A stretch of 64,000 nt of DNA, taken from contig OY726566.1 of NCBI GenBank assembly GCA_963383645.1, positions 99,154,302-99,218,301 of the forward strand. The letters are read 5' to 3'. The notes beneath the pieces were generated by a model. The model made no database searches. It saw nothing but the letters and a program-made list of their open reading frames with translations, and was not told the DNA's origin. Both the position numbers and the translations under genes were made by a program. Position 1 is the first letter of the stretch; every line of letters starts with the position of its first letter. Below are positions 1-10,703 of the stretch, piece by piece. The stretch is from Muscardinus avellanarius. Lineage: Eukaryota > Chordata > Mammalia > Rodentia > Gliridae.

Positions 1-20
1 GAGGGCATGGGCCTGCATAA

Positions 21-105
21 TAATTAGCATGTGTAATTAGGCGCAGACTTCTTGTCCTTTAATTAGACAATCAAGACATCTAATTACAAAATTAAGATGT
101 AATTA
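21..105. promoter_or_regulatory. Cluster of five TAATTA homeodomain-type motifs
   Basis: Exact TAATTA palindromes start at 21, 34, 60, 81 and 100. TAATTA is the core site of many Antennapedia-, paired- and LIM-class homeodomains. The stretch is not part of a recognised SINE, L1 or microsatellite. Regulatory function is inference only; AT-rich intron sequence can produce such clusters by chance. Confidence 0.25.
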
Positions 106-230
106 CGTGGCCCGAGATTTTCATATTTCTTTCTACCCAATAGAGAAAAGGATTCACAAGAACTGATGAAGAAATGAACGCAGGCTCCCAGTTTGAGATT
201 TTGAAGAAAATGTTAAGTGATCCCTTACTG

Positions 231-378
231 TCGGCGTGGTGGCGAATGCTTGTAATCCCCGCACTCGGGAGGCTGAGACAGGAGGATCGCGCAGGTTCGA
301 AGCCAGCCTCAGCTACTTAGTGAGACCCTGTTTCCGAATAATATATATATTATTCGGAATAATATATATATTATTCGG

Positions 379-418
<40 letters not shown>

Positions 419-492
419 GGTCTGGGAGTATAGCCCGGAGGTAAAAAGCCTCTGGGTTCCACCCTCAGTATCACCAAAAAAAAAAAAAAAAT
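231..492 (+). mobile_element. B1-dID SINE with AT-repeat expansion in its linker
   Basis: B1 half (GGTGGCG...GGAGGCTGAGACAGG), then an expanded AT-rich linker, then the ID-like box (CTGGGAGTATAGCCCGGAGG) and a poly-A tail. The linker, normally a short A-rich stretch, has grown to about 80 bp and contains perfect palindromes (334-357 and its repeat). Confidence 0.9.
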
Positions 493-520
493 CATCTTCT
501 TTGTATGTGTGTGTGTGTAT

Positions 521-683
521 AAGGTCCTGGGGTTGAACCCATTCTACTTCTGAGCTATACCCCAGCCCTTTTTATTTTGAAATATGGTCTTGCTAAATTG
601 CTGAGGCTGACCTTGAACCTGCAACCCTTCTGTCTCAGCCTCCAAAGTGCTGGGATTACAGGTGTGCACCACCATGCCCAGCT
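521..683 (-). mobile_element. B1-dID SINE
   Basis: Reads in reverse as the ID box (GGGGTTGAACCC, TGAGCTATACCCCAGCCC) followed by reverse B1 (TGCTGGGATTACAGGTGTGC). Moderately diverged. Confidence 0.9.
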
Positions 684-1017
684 CATCGTCTCTTGAAAGA
701 ACAGCTTTTACCCACTGTGCCGTCGACCTCTGGGACACACGTTAATGAAGAGGAACACTGGCACGACTAATCCATGTAATTCACACTGGGAGTGCAGTTT
801 CTGATTACACTACAACATGGGCTTAGATGTGACGTTCTGGGATTCGTGCAAACCTAATAATGCCCCCAGAGGGAGGGATGCTTAGAGCTGGGAGGAAAAC
901 CTGCATCCCCATTCTCCCTGCCACTTCAGAAATAGACCCACTGCTCAGAATAATGCAGCCCCACCTTGAGTTATGCTTTCCCTGAATACTTGAGCATTGG
1001 CCCAGATGTTCTTATTT

Positions 1018-1218
1018 GTGTGTGTGTGTGTGGGGGGGGTTACTGGGGTTCCTGGAAGCCCTTCTACCTCCGGGCTACACTCCCAGACCTATTTTTACAT
1101 TTTTATTTGGAAACAGGGTCTCCTAAGCCATCGCGCGCGGTTGGCTTCAAACCTGCGCGATCCTCCTGTCTCTGCCTCCCAAGCGCGGGGATGACAAGCG
1201 TGCGCCACCACGCCCGGC
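1018..1218 (-). mobile_element. B1-dID SINE, young short-B1 subfamily, with 17-bp TSD
   Basis: Flanked by the 17-bp direct repeat CCCAGATGTTCTTATTT at 1001-1017 and 1219-1235. It belongs to the subfamily whose ID box ends in a GGCTTCCAGGAACCCCAGTA motif and whose B1 centre is shortened. Many CpGs remain. Its A-tail side carries a (TG)n and G-run. Confidence 0.93.
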
Positions 1219-1926
1219 CCCAGATGTTCTTATTTTAAGTGCAGGTGGGAAAGGAAAATGTCAAGGAATATGGCAAACATTCCATCCTTCTAGTAAGGGA
1301 GTGATTCTTCCAGCCTTGGTGTTTTGAGCTCCAGCACTCCTAGGAAGCTAGAACCAGTGCTGTTTTTGTTATTTTTTTTTTCCCCTTGCTTCTAAATTCT
1401 GATTTGGCTGATCTCTGCAGGATGCTAAACACCCAGTTTGACTCATTAATTTTTCCGAGCTCACTGAACTTTTGACCTAATTGGCTGGCTGGTTAGGGAT
1501 CGGCGCCATATGTCCAGGTTTTTCTAAGCCGGTTCTGACTTTAACTGTGCAATCCCTCTGTTCTCATAAACTGCTGAAGTATCCCAGTAATTCCAATGTT
1601 TTGACAGCCACGCTGCACTTCCCAGACTGTCGTTTTCTCCTGGAAAGTGGCACCGAAATCTGTCGGACCACGCTTCCCGATTTTTGGTTAAGAAAATCTG
1701 CGTCCCATATGGTTGCAGGCCAGGGAAATAAAGGCTTTGTGAGGTGGGGAGTGGTGGGAGATAGGGTCTCCTTTTTGTGGCTTGCCTCTGTCTTTTTTTT
1801 TTTTCCTTTACTTTTTGGCCATGGGATATGATGAGGGACAAATTATATATGAAGGGGGAATTGGTCTTGACCAAGAAAACAAACTCATGCACAGGGGACT
1901 TATTTTCTGCCACTGTTAGCTTCCGG

Positions 1927-1935
<9 letters not shown>

Positions 1936-1968
<33 letters not shown>

Positions 1969-2120
1969 GTGGTACTGGGGTTCCTGGAAGCCCTTCTACC
2001 TCCGGGCTACACTCCCAGACCTATTTTTACATTTTCATTTTTGGAAACAGGGTCTCCTAAGCCAGCGCGCGCGGCTGGCTTCGAACCTGCGCGATCCTCG
2101 TGCGCCACCACGCCCGGCCA
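1936..2120 (-). mobile_element. B1-dID SINE, internally deleted, TSD present
   Basis: Same young subfamily as the copy at 1018. The direct repeat GCCTTGCTTT is at 1926-1935 and 2121-2130, and a poly-T run of about 30 bases is the antisense A-tail. About 34 bp of the B1 half (the segment with the CTCCCAAGCGCGGGG motif) is missing, joining GATCCTC directly to GTGCGCC. Confidence 0.9.
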
Positions 2121-2189
2121 GCCTTGCTTTCTGCACAATTGCTCGTGGTAGATTTGTAAGCAAAGGAACTGAACTGGGTGAAATGCATA

Positions 2190-2408
2190 TTTTTTTTTTT
2201 TTTTTTTGGTTCAGGGGATTGAACCCAGGGGGTATTCTACCTCTGAGCTAGAACCCCCAGCACTAATTTTTTATTTATTTGAAAACAAGGTTTCAGAAAC
2301 AGTTTCTGAGAGCCTCACTAAATTGCCGAGGCTGGCGTCAAACCTGTTATCTTCCTGTCTAGCCTCCCAAGGGTGGGGATTATAGGTATGTGCCACCAGG
2401 CCTGGGTG
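2190..2408 (-). mobile_element. B1-dID SINE, older copy
   Basis: Poly-T, reverse ID box (GGGGATTGAACCCAGGGG) and diverged reverse B1. Imperfect TSD around ATGCAT/CTGCATTTTT. Confidence 0.88.
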
Positions 2409-2439
2409 AGCTGCATTTTTGAAGAGTTTATTGACAGGA

Positions 2440-2875
2440 TTGTCTCAATCAACATTCTCAGTGATATAATACAAAACAGCTGGCCAACTTAGAAGAAGGA
2501 AAACTTATTCTCTCACAGTTTTTGGAGATTTCAGAGTGCAGTCCATGTCAGGTAGGGTCCGTGGAGTTCAGGGCATGGGCAGCAGGAAGCAGAGGAGAGA
2601 GAAAGCACAAGGGCTCTGCTCTCACATCAAGGAAGCCAGCACAAGAGAGCAAGAAAGCAAGGAAATTCAAAGACAGAAACACAGTCTCTCAGGCCACATC
2701 CCCAGGAACCAAACCTACCCAGCGACACCCCACCTACCAGGTCACCACCCAGTAAATCCATTACGATGAGCTCATCTGCTGATGGGATTACCACCCTCAT
2801 GTCTTAATATAGCAACTCTCAACATTAATACAGAAACTCTTCAGGGCGCTTCTCTATATAACAGGATTCCCGGTA
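2440..2875 (-). mobile_element. LTR fragment, probable ERVL-MaLR type
   Basis: Resembles the reverse complement of MaLR-like LTRs (ACTTATTCTCTCACAGTTTTTGGAG, GATGGGATTACCACCCTCATG in pieces). It is clearly related to the segment at 61800-62230, sharing the order CAGTCCATGT, GGCAGGAAGCAGAG, AAATTC, AAACC and GATTA-CACCCTCA. No internal gag/pol is seen, so it is a solo or fragmentary LTR. Family name uncertain. Confidence 0.5.
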
Positions 2876-3063
2876 GAAGAGGGGCCCCTCGACCACCTCA
2901 TCTCTAAGGCAGCTGTCAACTCTGAGGTTTTCAGATTCCCTGATCTCTAGCCTGCCACACAAGCAGAGAAAGTTCCAAGTTCCTATTCTGCTCTCTTACC
3001 ATAAGGCCTCTACCCTGCTAACGTGTTAACTGGTGACTTATTTTTCTAAGTAAAGAGCTCTGA

Positions 3064-3333
<270 letters not shown>

Positions 3334-3412
3334 TAGCGACCCCTCCTCTATCTGAACCCCCTCCTATGTGATAGCAAGGGCCCATCTTGTCACCTGTCTA
3401 TCTGTATCAGGT

Positions 3413-3500
3413 TTTTTCATTCATTCATTCATTCATTCATTCATTCATTCATTTGCCCCAGGTCCTATTTATTGAGCATCTCTATACACCAGACCCTAGA
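3413..3500 (-). repeat. (ATTC)n next to an L2/MIR-like 3' end
   Basis: About nine TTCA/ATTC units at 3417-3452 precede TATTTATTGAGCATCTCTAT. The order ATTC repeat, TATTTATTGAG, then ACACC is that of a reversed L2 3' terminus. The repeat itself is certain; the L2 link is inferred. Confidence 0.6.
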
Positions 3501-3540
3501 ATACAGAAGTAAAAACCACTTTGGTGTTGCTGTCTGCGAA

Positions 3541-3711
3541 CCACAATCCCAGCCTCCCAAAGGCTGGGATTACAGGCATGTACCCCCACACCTGGTGATA
3601 TATTTTGTTTTTTAAATGTGGAAAACAGGGTCTTACTATGTTGCTGAGGCTGTCCTTGAAACTGAGATCCACCTACCTCAGCCTCCCAAGCCCTAGGATT
3701 ACAGCCTGGCT
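3541..3711 (-). mobile_element. Two partial, old B1-type SINE fragments
   Basis: A short reverse B1 piece (CTGGGATTACAGGCATGTAC) is followed by a second, longer one (GGAAAACAGGGTCTTACTATG to CTAGGATTACAGCCTGGC). Both lack a full ID box. Confidence 0.7.
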
Positions 3712-4829
3712 ACTCAAAGTTATTTCTACCATCAAGTGCATTACACAACAATGGTGCCCAGCGCCAGATGGGGTATGCCCCGTGCTAGATCGGGTGCTAT
3801 AGATGTGGTCTCGCTTTGGAGAGAAGAGGGAAGAGAGGGCATCAGGGCAGAGTCCTCCTGGGGGAGTTCCTGAGGAAGGGGGTCCTGCAGAGAACAGCAC
3901 GCTAGCCAGGTGGGCAGGAGCAGGTAAGCCTAGCAACACGGGGATGATGACGCAAGTCAACCAGCAGCTTGAACCAGCCAGAAGCCAGAGGAGACTCTGG
4001 GGGATGTTGGTGTACGTGAGAGAGATCGGCTGGGGAGCCCACAGGCCGGAAGGGCAAGCGAGGAGTTACTCATACATCATTTCTGATTAGGAGAACTAGA
4101 TATGGGCTCTGAGGTTTGGAAGATTACGCTGCAAAGGTCAAGAATGTAGATGAGGGCTGGGGAATCCAAGTGTGGCTGAGGTCTAGGTTGAAGTGGTACT
4201 GCTCAGCACAGGGTGGTGGTGTCGGCCAAGAGAAGGAGCCAAAATGAAGAAGTTCTGTGACCAAGAAGGATTGGAAAACCCAAGGTGAAATCAGCCCAAC
4301 ATTGGTCTAAGCTCCCATTCAGCACGATACGGAGACTGGTCATGGGCAGCAGAGATAAGAGGTTGGGTGGGGAGGCTGGTTTGGGAAAAAAATATTTTAA
4401 GTATGTTGACCTGGGTTTCCCAGAGCAGCCTGCAAGTGGGCCACTAGGTATTTATAGATAGAGGCCTCGGTCTCTGTTGTCTATGGTTATTTTTCTCCCA
4501 TGTGGGGTTTTCTCATAAGCCTGCGGTTTATTCTGCTAACTCGTGGGGACATGCCAACAGACCCTGCATCTGCAGCCACCAGACCCAGCATCCGCAGAGT
4601 CACACAGAAGCAGGAAGGACGAAATTCACTTCACCCTGATAGCAGCCCTCTAAGGGCTTTGTAGGATTCCCCATCCCTACCTTTGCAGAAGCTGGTCCTC
4701 AACGCTAGCCAGATGACCACAGCTATTTCTGACACTCACTCTCTCCCTCCTCAATTTCTTCCGAGTTCTTTTTGTATCTTTCTCTGCCCATCCTCCTTCT
4801 TTGCTACCTGTTGTTTCTTCCTGACATCT

Positions 4830-4973
4830 TTTGTTGTTGTTGTTGTTTTGTACTGGGAATTGAATCGAGAGGCATTCTATGTCTAAGCTATACCCCTAAT
4901 ACTCCTGGCCTTTTTATTTTTTATTTTTATTTTATTTATTTATTTATTTATTTAATTTATTTATTTATTTATT
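4830..4973 (-). mobile_element. Truncated ID-side SINE fragment followed by (ATTT)n
   Basis: (GTT)n, then a reverse ID box (TACTGGGAATTGAATCGAGAG, AAGCTATACCCCTAAT in pieces). The rest is lost, and an (ATTT)n run at 4922-4975 leads into the next SINE. Probably an outer SINE disrupted by the one at 4974. Confidence 0.7.
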
Positions 4974-5155
4974 TGGTGGTACTGGGGTTCCTGGAAGCCC
5001 TTCTACCTCTAGGCTACACTCTCAGACCTATTTTTACATTTTTATTTGGAAACAGGGTCTCCTAAGCCAGCGCACGGCTGGCTTCAAACCTCCGCGATCC
5101 TCCTGTCTCTGCCTCCCAAGCGCGGGGATTACAAGTGTGCGCCACCACACCCGGC
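4974..5155 (-). mobile_element. B1-dID SINE, young short-B1 subfamily
   Basis: Starts GGTGGTACTGGGGTTCCTGG and ends CCACCACACCCGGCT; same subfamily as 1018. The (ATTT)n at its left is its A-rich tail read in reverse. Confidence 0.92.
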
Positions 5156-5320
5156 TTGGTGTTGATAATTTTGTATACGCACTTCATCAATGGAAGTGTT
5201 TCTTTCATCAAGTCTCCCACCCACCTCCCTCCACTAGAACCCTCCACTGCGACACTGGGGTTTCTCCCCCTTCGACCCGCATCCTGATTTCCCCCTAGCT
5301 TCCACATATTGCCAGGTACT

Positions 5321-5576
5321 CTGATAGAGGACTAATATCAAGAATGCACAAAGAACTTAAACAATTTAAACACTAAAGAACAAATAATCAAATAAAATCA
5401 GCACTTGAACGAAATAGACACTTCACAAAAGAAAGAAACATCAATGGTCAATAAATATATAGAAAAAATGTTCAACATCGTTAGCAATCAGGGAGATGCA
5501 AATCAAAATGACAGTCAGATTCTATCTATCCCCAGTTAGAATGGCAACTGTCAAGAATACAAACAAGCGGGGCGTG
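5321..5576 (+). mobile_element. L1 ORF2 3' fragment, left part
   Basis: Matches the well-known C-terminal region of L1 ORF2 (ACTAATATCAAGAATGCAC, then GATGCAAATCAAAATGACAG). Frameshifted and dead. It continues at 5848 after a SINE insertion. Confidence 0.85.
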
Positions 5577-5839
5577 GTGGCGCACGCTTGTGATCCCAGC
5601 ATTAGGGAGGCTGAGACCAGAGGATCGCGGTTAGAGGACAGCCTCAGCTACTTAGTGAGGCCCTTTACAACTCAGTGAGACCCTGTTTTAAAATAAAGAG
5701 TTAAAAATAGGGCTGGGGGTGTGGCTCGAAGGTAGAATGCCCCTGGGTTCTATTTGCAGTACCGCAAAAAAAAAAAATTTATATATATATATATATTGTT
5801 TGTATATATATATGTATATATATACATATATATATATAT
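5577..5839 (+). mobile_element. B1-dID SINE inserted in an L1, with AT-repeat tail
   Basis: Starts GCGGGGCGTGGTGGCGCACG, with the ID box near 5708-5762 and then an (AT)n/(GTAT)n tail to 5839. The target repeat ACAAACAA lies at 5569-5576 and 5840-5847, and the flanking L1 sequence resumes across it. This dates the SINE after the L1. Confidence 0.93.
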
Positions 5840-5847
5840 ACAAACAA

Positions 5848-6290
5848 TAAATGCTAGAGACAGTGTGGGAAATAGGAACTCTTCTACACTGTTGGTGGGA
5901 TTGCAAATTATTGGGATCTCCATTAGTAGCCGCTATGGAGATCAGTGTGGAGATTCCTCAGAAAACTGGGAATGCAGCCACCATATGATGCAGCTACTCC
6001 ACCCCTGGGTAGCTGTCCAAAGGAACTGAGATCAGAGTATTGTAATGATACAGGCATCTCCAAGTTTGGAGCAGCGTAATTTACCATTGTCAAAGTATGG
6101 AACCAGCCTAGGTGTCCATCAACAGATGAATGGATTATGAAATTAGGGGATGTACACATAAAGAAATTCTACCCAGCCATAAAAAAGAGGAGTTATGTCA
6201 TTTGCAGGCAAATGGATCTAGAGAATTTTATGCTGAGGGAGATTAGCCAGTCTCAGAAAGTGAAGGATCATGTTTTCTCTTATATCAGAA
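5848..6290 (+). mobile_element. L1 ORF2 3' fragment, right part
   Basis: Carries the classic end of L1 ORF2: AGGTGTCCATCAACAGATGA, a TACCCAGCCATAAAAAAG segment and GGAGATTAGCCAG. Non-coding now, because of stops and frameshifts. Confidence 0.88.
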
Positions 6291-6913
6291 CATCTACTTA
6301 TACTTTCAACCCTCCACTCTTACTCATCTCTTAGGTCTCTATTTGCCCACATACTGCATGCCCACAACACAAACCTAACGTTTTCACCCCACCCCATCCC
6401 AACGCATGCATCTTCATTCCTGCCTCATCTCACATCTTCAACCCCCCACGTGGCCCCCACGTGTAACTGTGCCTGGCCCATCTGCACTGCGCGACTCCAT
6501 CCCCACACACGGGGTTTAGCACCTTCTGATCCTCTACCCAGCTCCACCCAGGAGGATCTTCAGGAGCACGCACTGTCAAAGATGCCTAGCACCTTGTCCT
6601 ATATAAAGATTAAGATTCTTAGGTCCTGAATATGTTGGTTTTACTTAAAATGTACTTGGATCACAAGAATTTCGAATTTGTAACACTTTGGATGTACTCA
6701 GTAACCCCACAGAGAGAGGCCATGAAAGAGACTTGACCACATAATAACAACAACAACAACCACATCCCAGACAGGAAGGTTATGGTTGAGAAAAACAGTC
6801 ATCTTAGCAGCAATTATACCCAAATAGTTTAAGGACCGATGATCTCTTCTGTCCATTAAAGCAGAGCTTCCTGAGAGTTTTACCTAGCGATACCTTTTAA
6901 AAAGTCATCTGTT

Positions 6914-7094
6914 GGCCAGGTATGGTGGTATAAGCCTGTAATACTAGTACTTGGGAGGCTGAGAAAGGGAGATTGCAGGTTTGAGGCCAGCCTCCATAAC
7001 CGAGTGAGATCCTGTTTTAAAATAAAAAATAAAAAGGGCTAGGAACGTATCTCAGAGGTAGAATGCCCCTGGGTTCAATCTCAAGTACAGAAAA
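6914..7094 (+). mobile_element. B1-dID SINE, older copy with imperfect TSD
   Basis: B1 half GGCCAGGTATGGTGG, ID half GGGCTAGGAACGTATCTCAG. Flanks AAAGTCATCTGTT (6901-6913) and AGTCATTTGTT after the tail form an imperfect duplication. Confidence 0.88.
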
Positions 7095-7271
7095 GAAGTC
7101 ATTTGTTTATCCAGTTTTCTACAGTACTCGAAAGCAGTGGCATCGGTTCTTATTTTATTTTATTTTTTGGTGTAACTGTGTTCTTGCTGCTCTAGAGTTC
7201 TTTTTCTAAATGTCTGAAGAACTGAGATTTTCCTTGATCTTCTCCTTACCAGACTGCTGTGTTTTCTTTAG

Positions 7272-7324
7272 GGCTTTTGGGAAGGCCAGATGGAGCTCAG
7301 AAGGCTGTATGGACCTCTGAGTGG
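7272..7324 (+). CDS. TBXAS1: TBXAS1 coding exon 3
   Basis: A 53-bp internal exon between acceptor TTTCTTTAG (ending 7271) and donor GTAAGA (7325). It begins in phase 0 with GGC and reads GFWEGQMELRRLYGPLS, then GG, which completes a Gly codon with the first base of the next exon. This is the start of the P450 A-helix region of thromboxane A synthase. The 53-bp size is the same as CYP3A exon 3. Compared with the human protein as I remember it, the residue before the boundary Gly is Ser (AGT) rather than Cys, a one-base difference. No frameshift or stop, so the gene appears functional here. Confidence 0.95.
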
Positions 7325-7790
7325 GTAAGAAGGCAACTCAATTCTTCTGTACATCTTGGTTTTTACATGTTTAACGGGTGTGGAAGTAATGACAAGAACA
7401 AGGATGTTGAATGTGTTTATATTTTGGGAGGGTCTGCAAGGAGAGTTCTTTGCAGTGTAGACAGAGTTCATAAAGAAGACCTCTAGGGTTGTGCCAAGGA
7501 CGGTATGTTGGCCTGATGAACACTTCCCAGGCCTTAGAACCCTGCTGCACCGGGGACTTGATCATCCTACACCACTGTGCTGAAGGGCCCTGCGTACCTC
7601 ACAGGAAACTGTCCAACTCGCCTTGACAAACCAGGGCAGATCTTTCCCCATGAAAGTATCCAAACTTTACTTGGGCCTGTATGTGCAGCTCTCTGGGTGT
7701 AATATGTTGCCAACAATATGATCATATAGTTTATCATCCAACCCAGTAAACTTCTTTGAGTGAAAGGAAGTGTTATTAATAATGACTCAA

Positions 7791-7924
7791 GCCAGTGGTG
7801 GCTGAGACAGGAGGCTCTCTACAGCCTCAGCAACTTTGCAAGACCCTGTTTCAAATTAAAAAATTAAATATGGCTGGGGGTATAGCTCAGAGGTAGAACA
7901 TCCCTGGGTTCAATCCCCAGTACT
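7791..7924 (+). mobile_element. B1-dID SINE with shortened B1 half
   Basis: Only part of B1 is left (GCTGAGACAGGAGG, ACAGCCTCAGCAAC), then a full ID box (GGCTGGGGGTATAGCTCAGA) ending CCCCAGTACT. Its end runs straight into a hexamer repeat. Confidence 0.88.
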
Positions 7925-7966
7925 TAATACTAATACTAATACTAATACTAATACTAATACTAATAC
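7925..7966 (+). repeat. (TAATAC)7 hexamer microsatellite
   Basis: Seven perfect TAATAC units directly abut the SINE end 'CAGTACT', so the unit most likely grew from the SINE terminus. Confidence 0.95.
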
Positions 7967-8438
7967 TGGCTCAGGACAACAGTGTCTACTAATTCTGTCC
8001 TGGATATACTGGGAAATATGTTCGCATGTAAAATAATATAGCCCTTCTCTTTGTTTTTCCTGAATCTTTCTTTTTCTGCTTCCCAGTATCCTCCTTTGTT
8101 TTGAAAATTCCAGAATCTGGTAAACAAAACCCAGGCGCAGGCCACTTTGTCTGTTCAAGATTTAGCAGGCTTGAATCACATTGGTTCTCAGCGTGTGTCC
8201 TGCACACAGGAGTCCTGATCATTTTAGTCTGTTTTTACACAGCTTCTCCTTGGCCATAGAGTGATTTTTAGTAGCTTTTTAGACCCCCAGGTCAGCGATA
8301 ACTTTTCTAGGTGCATTAAAGTTGTATTTTGTTCGCTAATGCACACCCTCATGGGGTCCAGTGGTCTATAAGCCTTTCTGTCTGTAGGATTTAGGAATTT
8401 AGGACATCTGTTTTCCTTAGTGGTTCTTTGTTCCTCGA

Positions 8439-8624
8439 TGCTAGGGATTGAACCCAGGGGCATTCTACCTCCAAGCTACACCTCCAGCCCTTTTTATTTT
8501 AAAGCAGGGTCTTGCTAAATTGTTGAAGAGCTTACCAAGTTGCCGAGGCTGGCCTCGAACCTGTGATCCTCCCATCTCAGGCTCCCAAATACTGAGATTA
8601 CGGGTGTGTGCCACTGCGCCCAGC
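8439..8624 (-). mobile_element. B1-dID SINE
   Basis: Reverse ID box (GGGATTGAACCCAGGGGC) and reverse B1 (ACTGAGATTACGGGTGTGTG). Older subfamily with a duplicated TTGCTAAATTG / CCAAGTTGCC centre. Confidence 0.9.
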
Positions 8625-8779
8625 TAGTGCTCATTTTTAACAAAGGGATTGGCTTGTATTATTTGTGGAACTTGCCCTTCCCAGGAGACCCACAGTTTTG
8701 GCCAATTGCATCTACCTACTCTTTGATTTTTTTCATATGGTCCTAAAAATTTTTTTTCAGTAAATTTAGAAGTTGTCCA

Positions 8780-9240
8780 GCCGGGCACGGTGGCGCACGC
8801 TTGTAATCTCAATATTTAGGAGGTTAAGACAGGCGGATCACGGTTCGCTGACAACCTTAGCTACTTAGTGAGGCCCTTTGCAACTAAATGAGACCCTGTT
8901 TCAAAAAAAATAAACAATAAGCCGGGCATGGTGGCACATGCTTGTAATCCCCGCGCTTGGGAGGCTGAGACAGGAGGATCGTTCAGGTTCGAAGCCAGCC
9001 TCAGCTACTTAGTGAGGCTTTCAGCAACTTAGTGAGACCTTGTTTCAAAATAAAAATATAAAATAGGGCTGGGAGGAGTATAGCCCGGAGGTAGAAAGCC
9101 TCTGGGTTCCACCCCCAGTACCAAAAAAAAAAAAAGTAAAATAAAAAAAAACAAAAACAATAATAAAATACTGCTGGGGGTGTGTGGCTCAGAGGTAGAT
9201 TGCTTCTGGGTTCCATCCTCAGTATCAGTACCACCAAAAA

Positions 9241-9271
<31 letters not shown>

Positions 9272-9272
9272 A
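8780..9272 (+). mobile_element. B1-dID SINE split by a second SINE
   Basis: The outer element starts GCCGGGCACGGTGGCGCACG. Its B1 half ends near 8905, and its ID box resumes at about 9171 (CTGCTGGGGGTGTGTGGCTC) with an (AAAT)n tail to 9271. The interruption is in the A-rich linker. Confidence 0.9.
8921..9150 (+). mobile_element. B1-dID SINE nested in the linker of another
   Basis: A complete young copy (GCCGGGCATGGTGGCACATG ... GGTTCCACCCCCAGTACC plus A-tail). The outer linker sequence (AAATAAACAATAA / AAAACAATAATAAA) flanks it on both sides as an A-rich duplication. Confidence 0.9.
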
Positions 9273-10030
9273 GGAGTTGTCTAAGATGCTCTCTGTACTG
9301 GTCATTGCTGCATGATAAACTCCCCCAAAACTCAGTGGCTTAAACCAGAGTTTACTATTTCCTGTGCATCTAAGTGTGGGCGGTGTTGGTGGTCAGACAC
9401 AGTGGCGGGCAGGCTCCTTCGGGCTTCCCGGAGGGTCTGCTGGGCAGGGCACTTAGCGGTGTGGCTCCGCCCCGCCGTCCCTTGTCCTCCATGGATAAGC
9501 AAACTCATCAGGCAGGGTCTTCTCATGGCAAAGGCAAAGACTCAAGAGAGGAAGAGGCTTTGCTAGCATCCTACTGGTCAACCAAGTCACATGGTCGATC
9601 CTTCTCATCAGGCCGAGGCGCGCGGTGGCCCCGTGAAGCAAGAGCCAGCCCCTTGACCAGACCTGGCTAGATGGAGCAGACGGGCGCTCCCGTGGAGGGC
9701 GCATCTTTAAATCATGAGCAACCGTCTTCTGTCTCTGTCAACCTGGCTCTCTCTGGCTTTTTAGAAGTCCTCATTCTGGTGCTCTCTTTCCAATGGTCCC
9801 TTTTTGCATCCGACTTGACCTTGACCTTGGAGACGGTCTGTCACGTCTCTGAGATGCAGCTTGGACTCAGAATGACGGAATCTCCGCAGGAATGAGAAGT
9901 CCTCCCTGGGCTTGAATGCTAGGGACCACTTCCCTTGAGTGCTTCTTGTACCGATTCCCAGAGTAGAAACTTTGGGTATTTTTAAATATTTAAAATATCA
10001 GATGAAGAGTTTAAAAAGCACTGTATTAAA

Positions 10031-10031
10031 T

Positions 10032-10109
<78 letters not shown>
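10031..10109 (+). repeat. (GT)n followed by (GA)n
   Basis: About 22 GT units and then about 15 GA units in a row, in otherwise single-copy intron. Confidence 0.97.
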
Positions 10110-10111
<2 letters not shown>

Positions 10112-10494
10112 GAGTTGGTTTCCTTGACAACTGGATGTCCAACTTTCCCCCCAACCCAACTTTAACTAAAGTTCACACAATTTATCCTTCTCATTTCAAG
10201 AAAACTTAAATCACAGAGAATGATTTCAAATGAGGTTGTAGAAATAAAAATGGCTGCCTCATCTCTACCTTTGTTCCCACTTCCGGTGGGAAGGAAGAAA
10301 GGAGAGGTGATAGCACAATTTCTTTATGCAAAGCTCACAACTTTTTATCCTTTAGAAAAAACAAAAGAAAGAAAAACCATGTGTCGCTGACTTCTTTTAA
10401 AATGGGTCCTCTCCCAGATCTTGAGTAATATGGTGGTGGGGTAAAACTGGCAGAGGTGGCTAGGTTATATCTAATCTTCCTATATACTAGAACT

Positions 10495-10532
10495 CTCCTT
10501 CCTTCCTTCCTTCCTTCCTTCCTTCCTTCCTT
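10495..10532 (+). repeat. (CTTC)n
   Basis: About nine CTTC units at the tail side of the minus-strand SINE that follows. A likely tail-derived microsatellite. Confidence 0.95.
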
Positions 10533-10703
10533 ATGAGGATTTAACACAGAGGGTTTCTACCTCCAAGTTACACCCACATCCCTTTCTATTTTTAACTTTG
10601 AAACAGAGTCTTCACCAAGTTGCTGAGATCAGCCTCAAACCTGGGATCCTCCTGTCTCAGCCTCCCAAGTACTGGAAGGGGAAGGCATGCACCACCCCAA
10701 CTG
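10533..10703 (-). mobile_element. B1-dID SINE, old
   Basis: Diverged reverse ID box (GAGGATTTAACACAGAGGG) and reverse B1 (CTCCTGTCTCAGCCTCCC). Confidence 0.85.
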
